Below, in pieces: positions 8,029 through 16,405 of a stretch of DNA of 64,000 nt. The position numbers and the translations under genes are program-made. This DNA is from an uncultured Bacteroidales bacterium. Its GTDB lineage: Bacteria; Bacteroidota; Bacteroidia; Bacteroidales; UBA932. The DNA is taken from NCBI GenBank assembly GCA_944326325.1, contig CALVDQ010000012.1, forward strand, positions 1 through 64,000, read 5' to 3'. Each line of letters starts with the position of its first letter. The stretch's first letter is position 1. Below the pieces are notes generated by a model that saw nothing but the letters and a program-made list of their open reading frames with translations, was not told the DNA's origin and did not search any database.

Positions 8029-9708
8029 ATGAGATTAAGGAATTTATTTTTTATCGGGCTTGCGGCTACGGCGCTGTTCGTAGGCTGTAAAGAAGATGAG
8101 ACGCAGCAGACACCTTCGATAACTCTCAGTGAAACTTCTGTGGAGTTCGGGGAAGAAGCTGACGAAATGACTATTACGGTCACTGCAACACGTGACTGGG
8201 TGGCAACTTTGCCGTCAGATGCCGACTGGCTGACTGTAACTCCGGCAAGCGGTTCGGCGGACGAGACATATACGGTTACTATCGCAGTTGATGCCAATAT
8301 CGGGGAAAACAGGAATGCCACTGTCGAGTTCAATGCTTCCCTCGCTTCGGAGACCCTTACCGTGACCCAGACCGGCCCTCAGGGCGGTAATCCATATCAG
8401 GAGTTTCTGGATGCTGCAGAGGGCGCAGAACTTACAGTTGAGGGAACCGTAGTTGCGATAAACAATTCCGGTGTGGTTATTAATGACGGTCCCGGCAACC
8501 TCATGACATTCAGTGCAGCCGCAAGTTATAATCCTCCGACAAATGTCAATATCGGTGACAGGCTGAGTATTTCGGGGACAAAAGCCATCCATAATGGTTT
8601 CCCTCAGCTTGCTGCTGATTATGAGAATTTTACTGTGGTCTCTGAAGGAAGCGAGAGTGATGTTGTATATCCTACGCCTGTTGTAGTCAATGCCGAGACA
8701 TTCTCCAGTCTTGACCGTACGTCCTGCATCTATATTCAGTTTGAGGGTGTGCTCTCGATTTCCGGCCATTATTATAATGTGGAAATTGACGGTGTCGGCG
8801 AAAAAGGTTCGCTCCAGTCTCCGCTTGAGTCTCTTGGCGTAGATGGCTATGAAGGACAGATGGCGGTCTATACCGGATATCAGAGCGCAGGAGGCAACGG
8901 ATTCCTGAATATGATTGTCGTAAGCGTAGAACCATCCGATACTCCATATCTTAATGTTACTCCGACTTCGGCTACCATACCGGCAGCCGGCGGCAACGCA
9001 GAGATTACCATTGCCGGGAATGTCGCATGGACAGCCACTTGTGACAACTCCGCATTTACATTAAGCAAAACGTCAGGGACCGGATCGGAAGTCATAACCG
9101 TTTCGGCAAATGAAAACACATCTGCAGATGCAATAAACGGCAATGTTACAATATCTACGGCAGAAAGTGTAGAAACTGCTTCTTATACTGTAAAGATAAC
9201 CCAACTTGCAGCGACTGTGGCAGGGACTCCGGATCTGTTCTTCTCGGAGTATGTCGAAGGTTCGTCCAATAACAAATATCTGGAAATTTACAACCCGACG
9301 GACCAGACCGTGGATCTTTCCCAATATGCAATAGACCTGAATACAAACGGCGGTTCCAACTGGTCAAAAGACGGATCCGGCTATAAGAACTATACTGAAT
9401 TGAGCGGGACATTGGCTCCAGGGGCAGTCATCGTTTATAAACATGCTCAAGCAGCTATTTACGAAGGCGAGGCAACAGATTGCAACGCTGTTAATTTCAA
9501 TGGCAATGATCCTGTCGGCCTGTTTAAGAACGGTGAGCTGATTGACGTAATAGGAACATTTAACGGCGGGAGCGCTGATTTCGCTAAAGACGTCACGCTG
9601 CGTAGAAAATCTTCAGTGACCGCACCTTCTACAGTATATAATCCTGATGAGTGGGAGGAACTCGATAAGGATGATATTTCCGGTCTCGGTTCCCACACTG
9701 TAGAATAA
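8029..9708 (+). CDS. Lipoprotein with two BACON domains and a lamin-tail domain
   Basis: A 559-residue surface or periplasmic lipoprotein, with lipobox FVGC and Cys20. A first BACON domain (about 28-120) ends in LTVTQTG. A beta-rich region (about 122-300) resembles an OB-fold or DUF5689-like module. A second BACON domain spans about 303-395. The C-terminal 150 residues begin LFFSEYVEGSSNNKYLEIYN, the hallmark of a lamin-tail domain, which in secreted bacterial proteins often accompanies nucleases. It has no visible catalytic site. It is followed by its own terminator and then by two secreted nucleases, so a role in binding nucleic acid or presenting it to the cell is inferred. Confidence 0.85.
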   Translation: MRLRNLFFIGLAATALFVGCKEDETQQTPSITLSETSVEFGEEADEMTITVTATRDWVATLPSDADWLTVTPASGSADETYTVTIAVDANIGENRNATVEFNASLASETLTVTQTGPQGGNPYQEFLDAAEGAELTVEGTVVAINNSGVVINDGPGNLMTFSAAASYNPPTNVNIGDRLSISGTKAIHNGFPQLAADYENFTVVSEGSESDVVYPTPVVVNAETFSSLDRTSCIYIQFEGVLSISGHYYNVEIDGVGEKGSLQSPLESLGVDGYEGQMAVYTGYQSAGGNGFLNMIVVSVEPSDTPYLNVTPTSATIPAAGGNAEITIAGNVAWTATCDNSAFTLSKTSGTGSEVITVSANENTSADAINGNVTISTAESVETASYTVKITQLAATVAGTPDLFFSEYVEGSSNNKYLEIYNPTDQTVDLSQYAIDLNTNGGSNWSKDGSGYKNYTELSGTLAPGAVIVYKHAQAAIYEGEATDCNAVNFNGNDPVGLFKNGELIDVIGTFNGGSADFAKDVTLRRKSSVTAPSTVYNPDEWEELDKDDISGLGSHTVE

Positions 9709-9726
9709 TATATCATTACACTTATG

Positions 9727-9766
9727 AATCAAAGGGATACCCTCCCAGGGCATCCCTTTGATTTTC
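9727..9766 (+). terminator. Rho-independent terminator
   Basis: AATCAAAGGGAT (9727-9738) pairs with ATCCCTTTGATT (9752-9763), with an inner CCCT/AGGG stem, then TTTTC. It separates the BACON lipoprotein from the nuclease genes, so those may have another promoter or rely on read-through. Confidence 0.85.
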
Positions 9767-9811
9767 TCGATTAGTTTCTTTTGAAAATTCTGATTGTCAT
9801 AAGGGAGAGGT

Positions 9812-10963
9812 ATGCCGAAGTTTTTTAGATTTTTCTTTCCGGTCGTCGTACTGATAGCGGCGGCATTGGCTTCTGCCGTGTCCTGCGAGGAAACCAACCC
9901 GGAGAACACCGGCATTACCATCTCAGAACAGACGGTGTCTTCCGAGGCTGGCTTCAGGACTGTCGCGGTGCGTGCAAGCGGAAGATGGATATTGTCTCTC
10001 CTGTATGAGGGGGAGGACGACGGCTGGGCATCCCTGATGACGACATCCGGCAGGGGAAGCAAGGATGATATCATCCTGAGATATGACGAGAACTCGTCCG
10101 GACAGAGCCGCTCCCTGAGGGTTGTCCTGACGGTGAGCGACCATGACTATGCCGCAACTTTCATACAGCGTGCGGCGTCCATGCCGGAAACCGGTCCGGG
10201 GTGGCTCGAACTTCCGGCCATCAGGGAGAGCGACAGTACTTCTTTCTACAGCCATGACATGACTTTGTCTTCCGGGGCGAACAGCAGGAACTACTCTTTT
10301 CTTTATGACAGGGAACATCTTGTGTCGCACTGGGTGGCTTATCCTCTTAATGCAGGCCTGATCGGAGCCGGGACCAGAACCGATGACTGGGGTTATGACC
10401 CTGCTGTCCCTGAAGAAGACCAGCCGAGACTTGACAGAGGATTCTCGGGAGGCAGATATGACCGGGGGCACCAGCTTCCGTCAGCGGACAGGCTTGTCAG
10501 GAATGCCAATGTCCAGACTTTCTATTTCACGAACATGACTCCTCAGATGAGCCGTTTCAACCAGCAGATCTGGGCCAGTCTCGAGACCATGGTGCGTAAC
10601 TATTCCAATTCCGCCGACACTCTCTATGTCGTTACCGGCTGTGTCCTCGACGGCAGCAGCAGGACAGCCTACGACAATGACGGCAGGGAAGTTACCGTTC
10701 CCGTGGCGTATTACAAGGCCCTCCTCTGGTACAACAGCGAATCCACATACAGCTCGAAGTACCTTTCCGCCGGTTTCTATCTCAGTCACCAGGAATACAG
10801 CGGATCTGCCGTCACTTCGGATATGTGCATGTCCATCGACGAACTTGAATCCATCACCGGAATCGACTTCTTTGTTAATCTTCCGGAACGCGTCGGCACT
10901 TCGACAGCGGCGGCGATCGAGGCTCAGGACCCTGCGAACTTTAACGGCCTGTGGAAGTTATAA
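9812..10963 (+). CDS. DNA/RNA non-specific endonuclease, lipoprotein
   Basis: A NUC1-type beta-beta-alpha-metal nuclease that would cut DNA and RNA without sequence preference outside the cytoplasm. The N-terminus is a lipoprotein signal ending SAVSC (Cys25). Residues about 32-125 look like a BACON domain (TISEQTVSSEAGFRTVAVRA, then a WASL motif). The nuclease domain follows, with the catalytic DRGHQLPSADR at residues 217-227 (His220) and the metal-site region TFYFTNMTPQMSRFN. Length 383 is normal for the Bacteroidota form. It begins a run of four same-strand genes that look functionally linked. Confidence 0.92.
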   Translation: MPKFFRFFFPVVVLIAAALASAVSCEETNPENTGITISEQTVSSEAGFRTVAVRASGRWILSLLYEGEDDGWASLMTTSGRGSKDDIILRYDENSSGQSRSLRVVLTVSDHDYAATFIQRAASMPETGPGWLELPAIRESDSTSFYSHDMTLSSGANSRNYSFLYDREHLVSHWVAYPLNAGLIGAGTRTDDWGYDPAVPEEDQPRLDRGFSGGRYDRGHQLPSADRLVRNANVQTFYFTNMTPQMSRFNQQIWASLETMVRNYSNSADTLYVVTGCVLDGSSRTAYDNDGREVTVPVAYYKALLWYNSESTYSSKYLSAGFYLSHQEYSGSAVTSDMCMSIDELESITGIDFFVNLPERVGTSTAAAIEAQDPANFNGLWKL

Positions 10964-10997
10964 ACCGTAATCCCGCCGGCCATCAGGTAACAGCAAC

Positions 10998-12089
10998 ATG
11001 ATTTATATGAAAAAAATAACGATCATCATCTCGTTTTTCCTTATTTTCCTTTCCCTGGCCTCAGCCCAGAGCGGAAAAACGAAAAGCTATGTAGTAGGTT
11101 TCTATAACCTTGAAAACCTGTTCGACACCTATGATGACCCGGCCAAGAACGATGAGGAATTCCTTCCGGACGGGGCCAACAAGTGGACGGAAGACAAATA
11201 CCGGAAGAAGCTCCACAATATGGCTACGGTCATCCGGTCCATGGCCGAGACCAACGGCCGTTTCCACTCCATCCTCGGGGTGAGCGAGATAGAAAACCGC
11301 CTTGTGCTTGAAGACCTTGTGAGCCAGCCTGAAATCGCGCCGGCAAACTATCAGATAGTCCACTACGACAGTCCGGATGTGCGGGGCGTGGACGTCGGCC
11401 TGCTCTACCGCCCTGACCAGTTCAGGCTTCTTGACAGCGAGTCCATACCGTTTGACTTCGGCAGCGGGAAGATAGAGTTTGCGATGTCCGGCGAGGACAG
11501 GATGAGCTTCAAGACGAGGGACATCCTCATGGCGCACGGGCTTCTTGACGGCGAGGAATTCGCCTTCTATGTGGCACACCTTCCTTCACGTATCGGCGGC
11601 AAGGGCTGGGACCTGAGGAGCCGCGGTGCGGAGATCATCTATGAACATGCACGGAAGATGATGGAGAAATATCCAGGCATCAAGATAGTCGTGATGGGCG
11701 ACATGAACGACAATCCTACGGACGTCAGCATGACCGAATTCATGCACGGCAAGGCTACTCCAGGGGAAGTCGGCAAGGAAGACTTCTTTTCCCCGTTCAT
11801 TTCCATGCTGAAGGCCGGATACGGGTCTCTCGGATATCAGGGGACATGGAATATCTACGATGTGATACTGGTGAACGAGGCTCTCGTGAACGCTCCTGAC
11901 GGCGGTTTCAGGATCCGTCCTGTGGGCAGGAAAGGTTTCTACGGAGTTATCTACAAGAAGCCGTTCATGATCACTTCCAAGGGACAGTACAAGGGTTATC
12001 CGTTCAGGACATTTTCCTACGGTGCATTCATCGGCGGCTACAGCGATCATCTCCCGACCTACATAGTTCTGGAGAAACCGGCGGAATAG
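10998..12089 (+). CDS. Secreted endonuclease/exonuclease/phosphatase family protein
   Basis: A 363-residue member of the DNase I-like EEP superfamily. A signal peptide ends SLASAQ; the internal ATG at 11007 is an equally good start. The opening VGFYNLENLFDTYDD, the central VSEIENR and the VVMGDMNDNP segment are the metal-binding and catalytic landmarks of the family. The C-terminal GYSDHLPTYIVL supplies the last His. It follows the NUC1 nuclease by 34 bases and precedes a TonB-type receptor, which suggests further breakdown of nucleic acid fragments in the envelope. Phosphodiesterase action on another substrate remains possible. Confidence 0.88.
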   Translation: MIYMKKITIIISFFLIFLSLASAQSGKTKSYVVGFYNLENLFDTYDDPAKNDEEFLPDGANKWTEDKYRKKLHNMATVIRSMAETNGRFHSILGVSEIENRLVLEDLVSQPEIAPANYQIVHYDSPDVRGVDVGLLYRPDQFRLLDSESIPFDFGSGKIEFAMSGEDRMSFKTRDILMAHGLLDGEEFAFYVAHLPSRIGGKGWDLRSRGAEIIYEHARKMMEKYPGIKIVVMGDMNDNPTDVSMTEFMHGKATPGEVGKEDFFSPFISMLKAGYGSLGYQGTWNIYDVILVNEALVNAPDGGFRIRPVGRKGFYGVIYKKPFMITSKGQYKGYPFRTFSYGAFIGGYSDHLPTYIVLEKPAE

Positions 12090-12127
12090 CCGTCCGTTTT
12101 TTGCGATTATCAACAACTGAACAAGAT

Positions 12128-15100
12128 ATGAAGAATAAATTATTGTCAATCATTCTGATTGCAATCTTCATCCTGCCGGCCTCGCTCAGTGCCCAGGACC
12201 GCAGGAAGACATACGGGGGCAGGATTACCTATTATGAAAACCTTGTCACCGGTGACAAAGGCGGAGTCGAAGGCTCTGTCGTGAACAGAAACGGCCGGGT
12301 ACCGATCCCGGATGCTTCCCTGAAGCTCTATATCGGGGACAGGCTTGTGGCTGAAGGCCCTTCGGACTCTGAAGGCTACTTCCTTTTCGATAATCTACGC
12401 AACGGGGACTACCGTCTCGTCGTATCGGCGCCTGGGTTTGTAGGAACCGAGGTGAATGTCAAGATCGAGGGTTCCGTCAAGGACCTTATCTTCGTCTCCC
12501 TCCTTTCATCCGATGTGATGAACAATTTCGACGAGTCAAGTTTCGTGGAGTTCGACATGGATGACTCAGGATACGATGATGCCCCGTCTCTGCTTTACGG
12601 GAACGACATATATTCAAGCATCGCCGGGTACGGGTTCAGTTCCATCCGCTTCAAGAACAGGGGATATTCGAGCGAATCCCAGGATGTGTACCTCAGCGGA
12701 GTCAGGATGAACGATGCCATCACCGGCTACACCCCGTTCTCCCTGTGGAGCGGGCTGAACGAGGCCATGAGAAGCAAGGAGACCGTGACGGGCACCGAGA
12801 CCTACGACTACGGTTTCGGAGGATACAACGGCGTGACGAACATCCTCGCCACCCCGTCGAGCGTCCGCAAGGGATGGCGGTTCAGTGCATTGACCAACAG
12901 CGCCCTGTACCGTCTGCGCCTTATGGCGACCTATGCCTCCGGAGAGCTTGACAACGGCTGGTCATACGCTTTCAATGTTTCCGCACGTCTCGGCGGCAAT
13001 GACTGGGTGAAAGGCATCTACTACCGCTCTTTCGCATATTATGCCGGAGTGGAGAAGAAGTTCGGCGATATCCACAGGCTCAGCCTGGTTGCTTTCGCAT
13101 CTCCTACCAACCGGGGAGCGCAGAATGCTTCCACTCAGGAAGTCTACGACCTTGTCGGCGACAATATGTACAACTCCAACTGGGGCTACCAGAACGGCAA
13201 GCTCCGCAATGCACGTGTCCGCAAGACGCACGAGCCTGTCTTCGTCCTGAAATATACGGCTACTCCTCTGGAGAACCTCGAGGCTACGGCTACTGTCACC
13301 TACAGGACGGGAAAGAACGGCTATACCGCCCTTGACTGGTACGATACCTACGACCCGAGGCCGGACTATTACCGCAACCTCCCGAGCTATTTCTGGATGG
13401 AAGACCCGGACTACGGCCGGACGAGCTATGACAAGTACGCCTGGGCACAGGAAGCCTGGCTGAGCAACTACAACAGCACCAGGCATATCAACTGGGACCG
13501 TCTCTACAACGTCAACTACCACAATACGGATTCCGAAGGGCTCAACCGCTCAAAGTACATCATCGAGGAACGCCGCACCGATCAGAACGACATTAACCTG
13601 AACGGAAGCGTGAAGTGGCGTGCCAAGGACTGGTTTACCCTTACCGGAGGTCTGAACTGGCGTTGGAACAAGACTGAATATTACAAACTGGCCGATGACC
13701 TTCTCGGCGGTGACTATTATGTCAATATCGACCAGTTCGCCGAGCGGGATTTCGCATCCGATCCGGCCATGATACAGAATGATCTCGACTATTATCTCGA
13801 AAACGGTTCGGCGCAGCGGCTCGCAAAGGGCGACAAATACGGCTATGACTATTATGCCAACGTCCGCGATGCCGAGATCTGGGCCAATGCCGCATTCGAA
13901 AAAGGTGCGTTCCGCGGCTATATAGCCCTGGATGCCGGATATTCCAGGTTCTGGAGGGACGGTGTCTACAGGAAAGGTCTCTTTGCAGGACTTGACGACA
14001 ACGGAAATGAAATCATAAGCCCGGCTACGGGCAATGTCCTTACTTCGTATGACAAGGACGGCAATGTGATAACATCAAAAGGCCGTTCCGACGTTGCCGA
14101 CTTCTTCACTTATTCGGCAAAACTCGGGGTAAGCCGGTTCTTTACCGGAGGACACCGTGTCTATGCCAATGCAGCGTACATAAACGATGCGCCGACATTC
14201 AACCAGTCTTTCATATCGCCGAGGACCAGGAATACCCTCGTGCCGAACCTTACTACGACAAAGACCGTGTCCGCCGACATCAACTATACATACAGCAACA
14301 ACGGTTACGACATCCGTCTCACCGGATTCTGGACCAAGATCATGGACCAGACCGACATGATGAGCTTCTATGACGATTCCCAGAACTCGTTCACGAACTT
14401 CGCGATGACAGGTATCGACCAGCGGCACATGGGTATAGAGCTGGGCTTTGAGATTCCGCTCTATCTGCAGAACCTTTTCCTTCAGGGAGTCCTGAGCTGG
14501 GGCGAGTATATCTACACGTCGACCCCGTACATGACCCAGACGATAGACAACAGCGCTGAAGTCATCATCGACAACCAGCCTGTGACCTACTGGCAGAGCC
14601 ATCCTGTCTACAGGAAGACCATAGTGGACGGTGTGGCTGAATACGAGAAGGCTGCGAACGGCAACTTTATCCTGGACAAGGAGCAGAAGCATTATGTGCC
14701 GAGCACGCCTCAGCTTGCCGCCAACCTCGGTCTCCGCTACAGGAGCAACACCTATTGGTTCGTCGAGCTGAACGGACAGTTCTTTGCGAATTCCTATCTC
14801 GACATGAACCCTCTGTACAGGACGATGACGGCAGTGGCCGGTCCTGACAACGCCATGACAGATGCCGCCCTTGAAGAACACGGACGCGGCTGGTTCCTGA
14901 ACGAGACCATGCAGAACGACATGGGACTTTCTCCGCAGGAAATCGAGTATATGGCTGCGCAGGAGAAGTTCGATCCGGTATTCCTGCTCAATGCGAGCGT
15001 CGGGAAGTCGTGGTATATCGACCGCAAGTACAATTTCGGTTTTTCCCTCGAGATCAAGAATATCCTGAACAACAAGGGAGTGAAGACCGGAGGTTATGAA

Positions 15101-15211
15101 CAGACGCGCCTTATCGACAGCGAAAGCATGACGAGGTATTACAGGTTTGATTCCAAGTATTTCTATATGAGTGGGATCAACTATATGATCAATCTCTACT
15201 TCAGATTCTAG
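12128..15211 (+). CDS. TonB-dependent receptor with carboxypeptidase-like domain
   Basis: An outer-membrane protein of 1027 residues. I start it at 12128, where a signal peptide ending SLSAQ begins; the ATG at 12101 would precede it by nine residues. Residues about 48-125 form a carboxypeptidase-regulatory-like beta-sandwich (EGSVVNRNGRVPIPDASLKL, GYFLFDNL). A plug-like segment follows (GYGFSSIRFKNRGYSS), then a long aromatic-rich barrel ending in ...NLYFRF with a terminal Phe. It is not paired with a SusD homologue. Lying between secreted nucleases and a DUF5689 lipoprotein, it probably imports a nucleic-acid breakdown product, by inference. Confidence 0.87.
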   Translation: MKNKLLSIILIAIFILPASLSAQDRRKTYGGRITYYENLVTGDKGGVEGSVVNRNGRVPIPDASLKLYIGDRLVAEGPSDSEGYFLFDNLRNGDYRLVVSAPGFVGTEVNVKIEGSVKDLIFVSLLSSDVMNNFDESSFVEFDMDDSGYDDAPSLLYGNDIYSSIAGYGFSSIRFKNRGYSSESQDVYLSGVRMNDAITGYTPFSLWSGLNEAMRSKETVTGTETYDYGFGGYNGVTNILATPSSVRKGWRFSALTNSALYRLRLMATYASGELDNGWSYAFNVSARLGGNDWVKGIYYRSFAYYAGVEKKFGDIHRLSLVAFASPTNRGAQNASTQEVYDLVGDNMYNSNWGYQNGKLRNARVRKTHEPVFVLKYTATPLENLEATATVTYRTGKNGYTALDWYDTYDPRPDYYRNLPSYFWMEDPDYGRTSYDKYAWAQEAWLSNYNSTRHINWDRLYNVNYHNTDSEGLNRSKYIIEERRTDQNDINLNGSVKWRAKDWFTLTGGLNWRWNKTEYYKLADDLLGGDYYVNIDQFAERDFASDPAMIQNDLDYYLENGSAQRLAKGDKYGYDYYANVRDAEIWANAAFEKGAFRGYIALDAGYSRFWRDGVYRKGLFAGLDDNGNEIISPATGNVLTSYDKDGNVITSKGRSDVADFFTYSAKLGVSRFFTGGHRVYANAAYINDAPTFNQSFISPRTRNTLVPNLTTTKTVSADINYTYSNNGYDIRLTGFWTKIMDQTDMMSFYDDSQNSFTNFAMTGIDQRHMGIELGFEIPLYLQNLFLQGVLSWGEYIYTSTPYMTQTIDNSAEVIIDNQPVTYWQSHPVYRKTIVDGVAEYEKAANGNFILDKEQKHYVPSTPQLAANLGLRYRSNTYWFVELNGQFFANSYLDMNPLYRTMTAVAGPDNAMTDAALEEHGRGWFLNETMQNDMGLSPQEIEYMAAQEKFDPVFLLNASVGKSWYIDRKYNFGFSLEIKNILNNKGVKTGGYEQTRLIDSESMTRYYRFDSKYFYMSGINYMINLYFRF

Positions 15212-15254
15212 TTTCCGGCGCTTTTGTAGAATTTAAATTTATAGGACAGTTCCA

Positions 15255-16352
15255 ATGAAAAGAATATACAATATAATATCCGGTGCGGCTGCCATAGTTT
15301 CAGCGGCGGTACTGCTGGGTTCCTGCGAGGAGTTCACTCCAGTGTTCACGGGACAGTATCCTGAGCCGGAGGAATATGAGACGGTGACGATGGAACCGAC
15401 GCATACGATTGCAGAACTCGCGGAGATGTACAGGACCGGACAGCCGATGGAGATCACCGAGGATATCGTCATTGCCGGCAAGGTGTCGACTTCCGACCAG
15501 GCAGGGAATTTCTACCGGAGCCTCTACATACAGGACGAGACAGGCGGCATTGAACTGAAGCTCGGGAAGACCGGGCTGTACAACGACTACAAGCCGGGGC
15601 AGACGCTCTACGTCAAATGCAGGGGTCTCTGGCTCGGGATGTACGGCTACAGGTCTCCGAACAGCTATGGAGGCGGGAACGGAATGGTACAGCTCGGGTG
15701 CGAGGATCCGACAGGGGAGTACGAGACTTCCTATATGGAAGTGCAGTATCTTATCGACCAGCATGTCCTCCGGGGACCTTTCGGTGACCCTGTGGAGCCT
15801 GAGGTCATCACCGGCAGCCAGCTTCCTTCGGAGTCGGATACACAGAGTTCCAACCATTATATCGGCAAGCTCGTGACCCTGGAAGGGCTGGAGTATGCAG
15901 ACGAGATCTTCACTCTCCTTTACGTTAATTCCAACAAGGACCGTGACGCATCTTCCAACAGGGTCTTCCTTTCTGAAGATACATTCAACATCACGACCTG
16001 GGCCATGAGCGAGCAGAATGTCAAGGCACATCTGCAGGCCGGAGACTGGGACGATGTTAATGTCGGCAACGGGAATGATGCCGATACCGGAGTATACGGG
16101 TCGGTGGCCGACCATAAGGACGAGATGATAAGGACGGCCTCCCCGGCTAACGTGAGCCAGTATTTCAGGATGCCTGAAGGACACGAGATCCAGATAAGGA
16201 CCAGCGGATACAGCAGGTTCGCCGATCTCGAGATAGATCCGGAGGTGCTTTCAGGGCAGAAGACAATCAATGCCACGGGCATTCTTACGATGTACCAGGG
16301 AAGCATCCAGTTCGTGCTCCTGGACCAGACGGGCATAGAGGTCAATGACTGA
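15255..16352 (+). CDS. DUF5689 domain lipoprotein
   Basis: A 365-residue lipoprotein (lipobox LLGSC, Cys24). The region from about residue 50 (THTIAELAEMYRTGQPMEIT) through IVIAGKVSTSDQAGNFYRSL and LYIQDETGGIELKL matches DUF5689, an OB-fold-like family seen beside TonB receptors and secreted nucleases in Bacteroidota. A second, similar beta region ends INATGILTMYQGSIQFVLLD. It starts 43 bases after the receptor. A substrate-binding partner role, like SusD for SusC, is inferred from context only. Confidence 0.82.
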   Translation: MKRIYNIISGAAAIVSAAVLLGSCEEFTPVFTGQYPEPEEYETVTMEPTHTIAELAEMYRTGQPMEITEDIVIAGKVSTSDQAGNFYRSLYIQDETGGIELKLGKTGLYNDYKPGQTLYVKCRGLWLGMYGYRSPNSYGGGNGMVQLGCEDPTGEYETSYMEVQYLIDQHVLRGPFGDPVEPEVITGSQLPSESDTQSSNHYIGKLVTLEGLEYADEIFTLLYVNSNKDRDASSNRVFLSEDTFNITTWAMSEQNVKAHLQAGDWDDVNVGNGNDADTGVYGSVADHKDEMIRTASPANVSQYFRMPEGHEIQIRTSGYSRFADLEIDPEVLSGQKTINATGILTMYQGSIQFVLLDQTGIEVND

Positions 16353-16360
16353 TTTTCGCG

Positions 16361-16368
16361 TATCTTTG
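16361..16368 (+). promoter_or_regulatory. Promoter -7 box for the M3 peptidase
   Basis: TATCTTTG fits TAnnTTTG and lies 37 bases ahead of the ATG at 16406. No TTTG is present at the expected -33 distance, so only half of the promoter is supported. Confidence 0.45.
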
Positions 16369-16405
16369 CATTGAAAGCTGATTTTGTGTACCAAAACCTA
16401 CCGCC

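Noticed and set aside
12128-15211. SusC-type glycan receptor
   Set aside because: The following gene is DUF5689 rather than SusD, and the neighbours are nucleases, so a glycan role is not supported.
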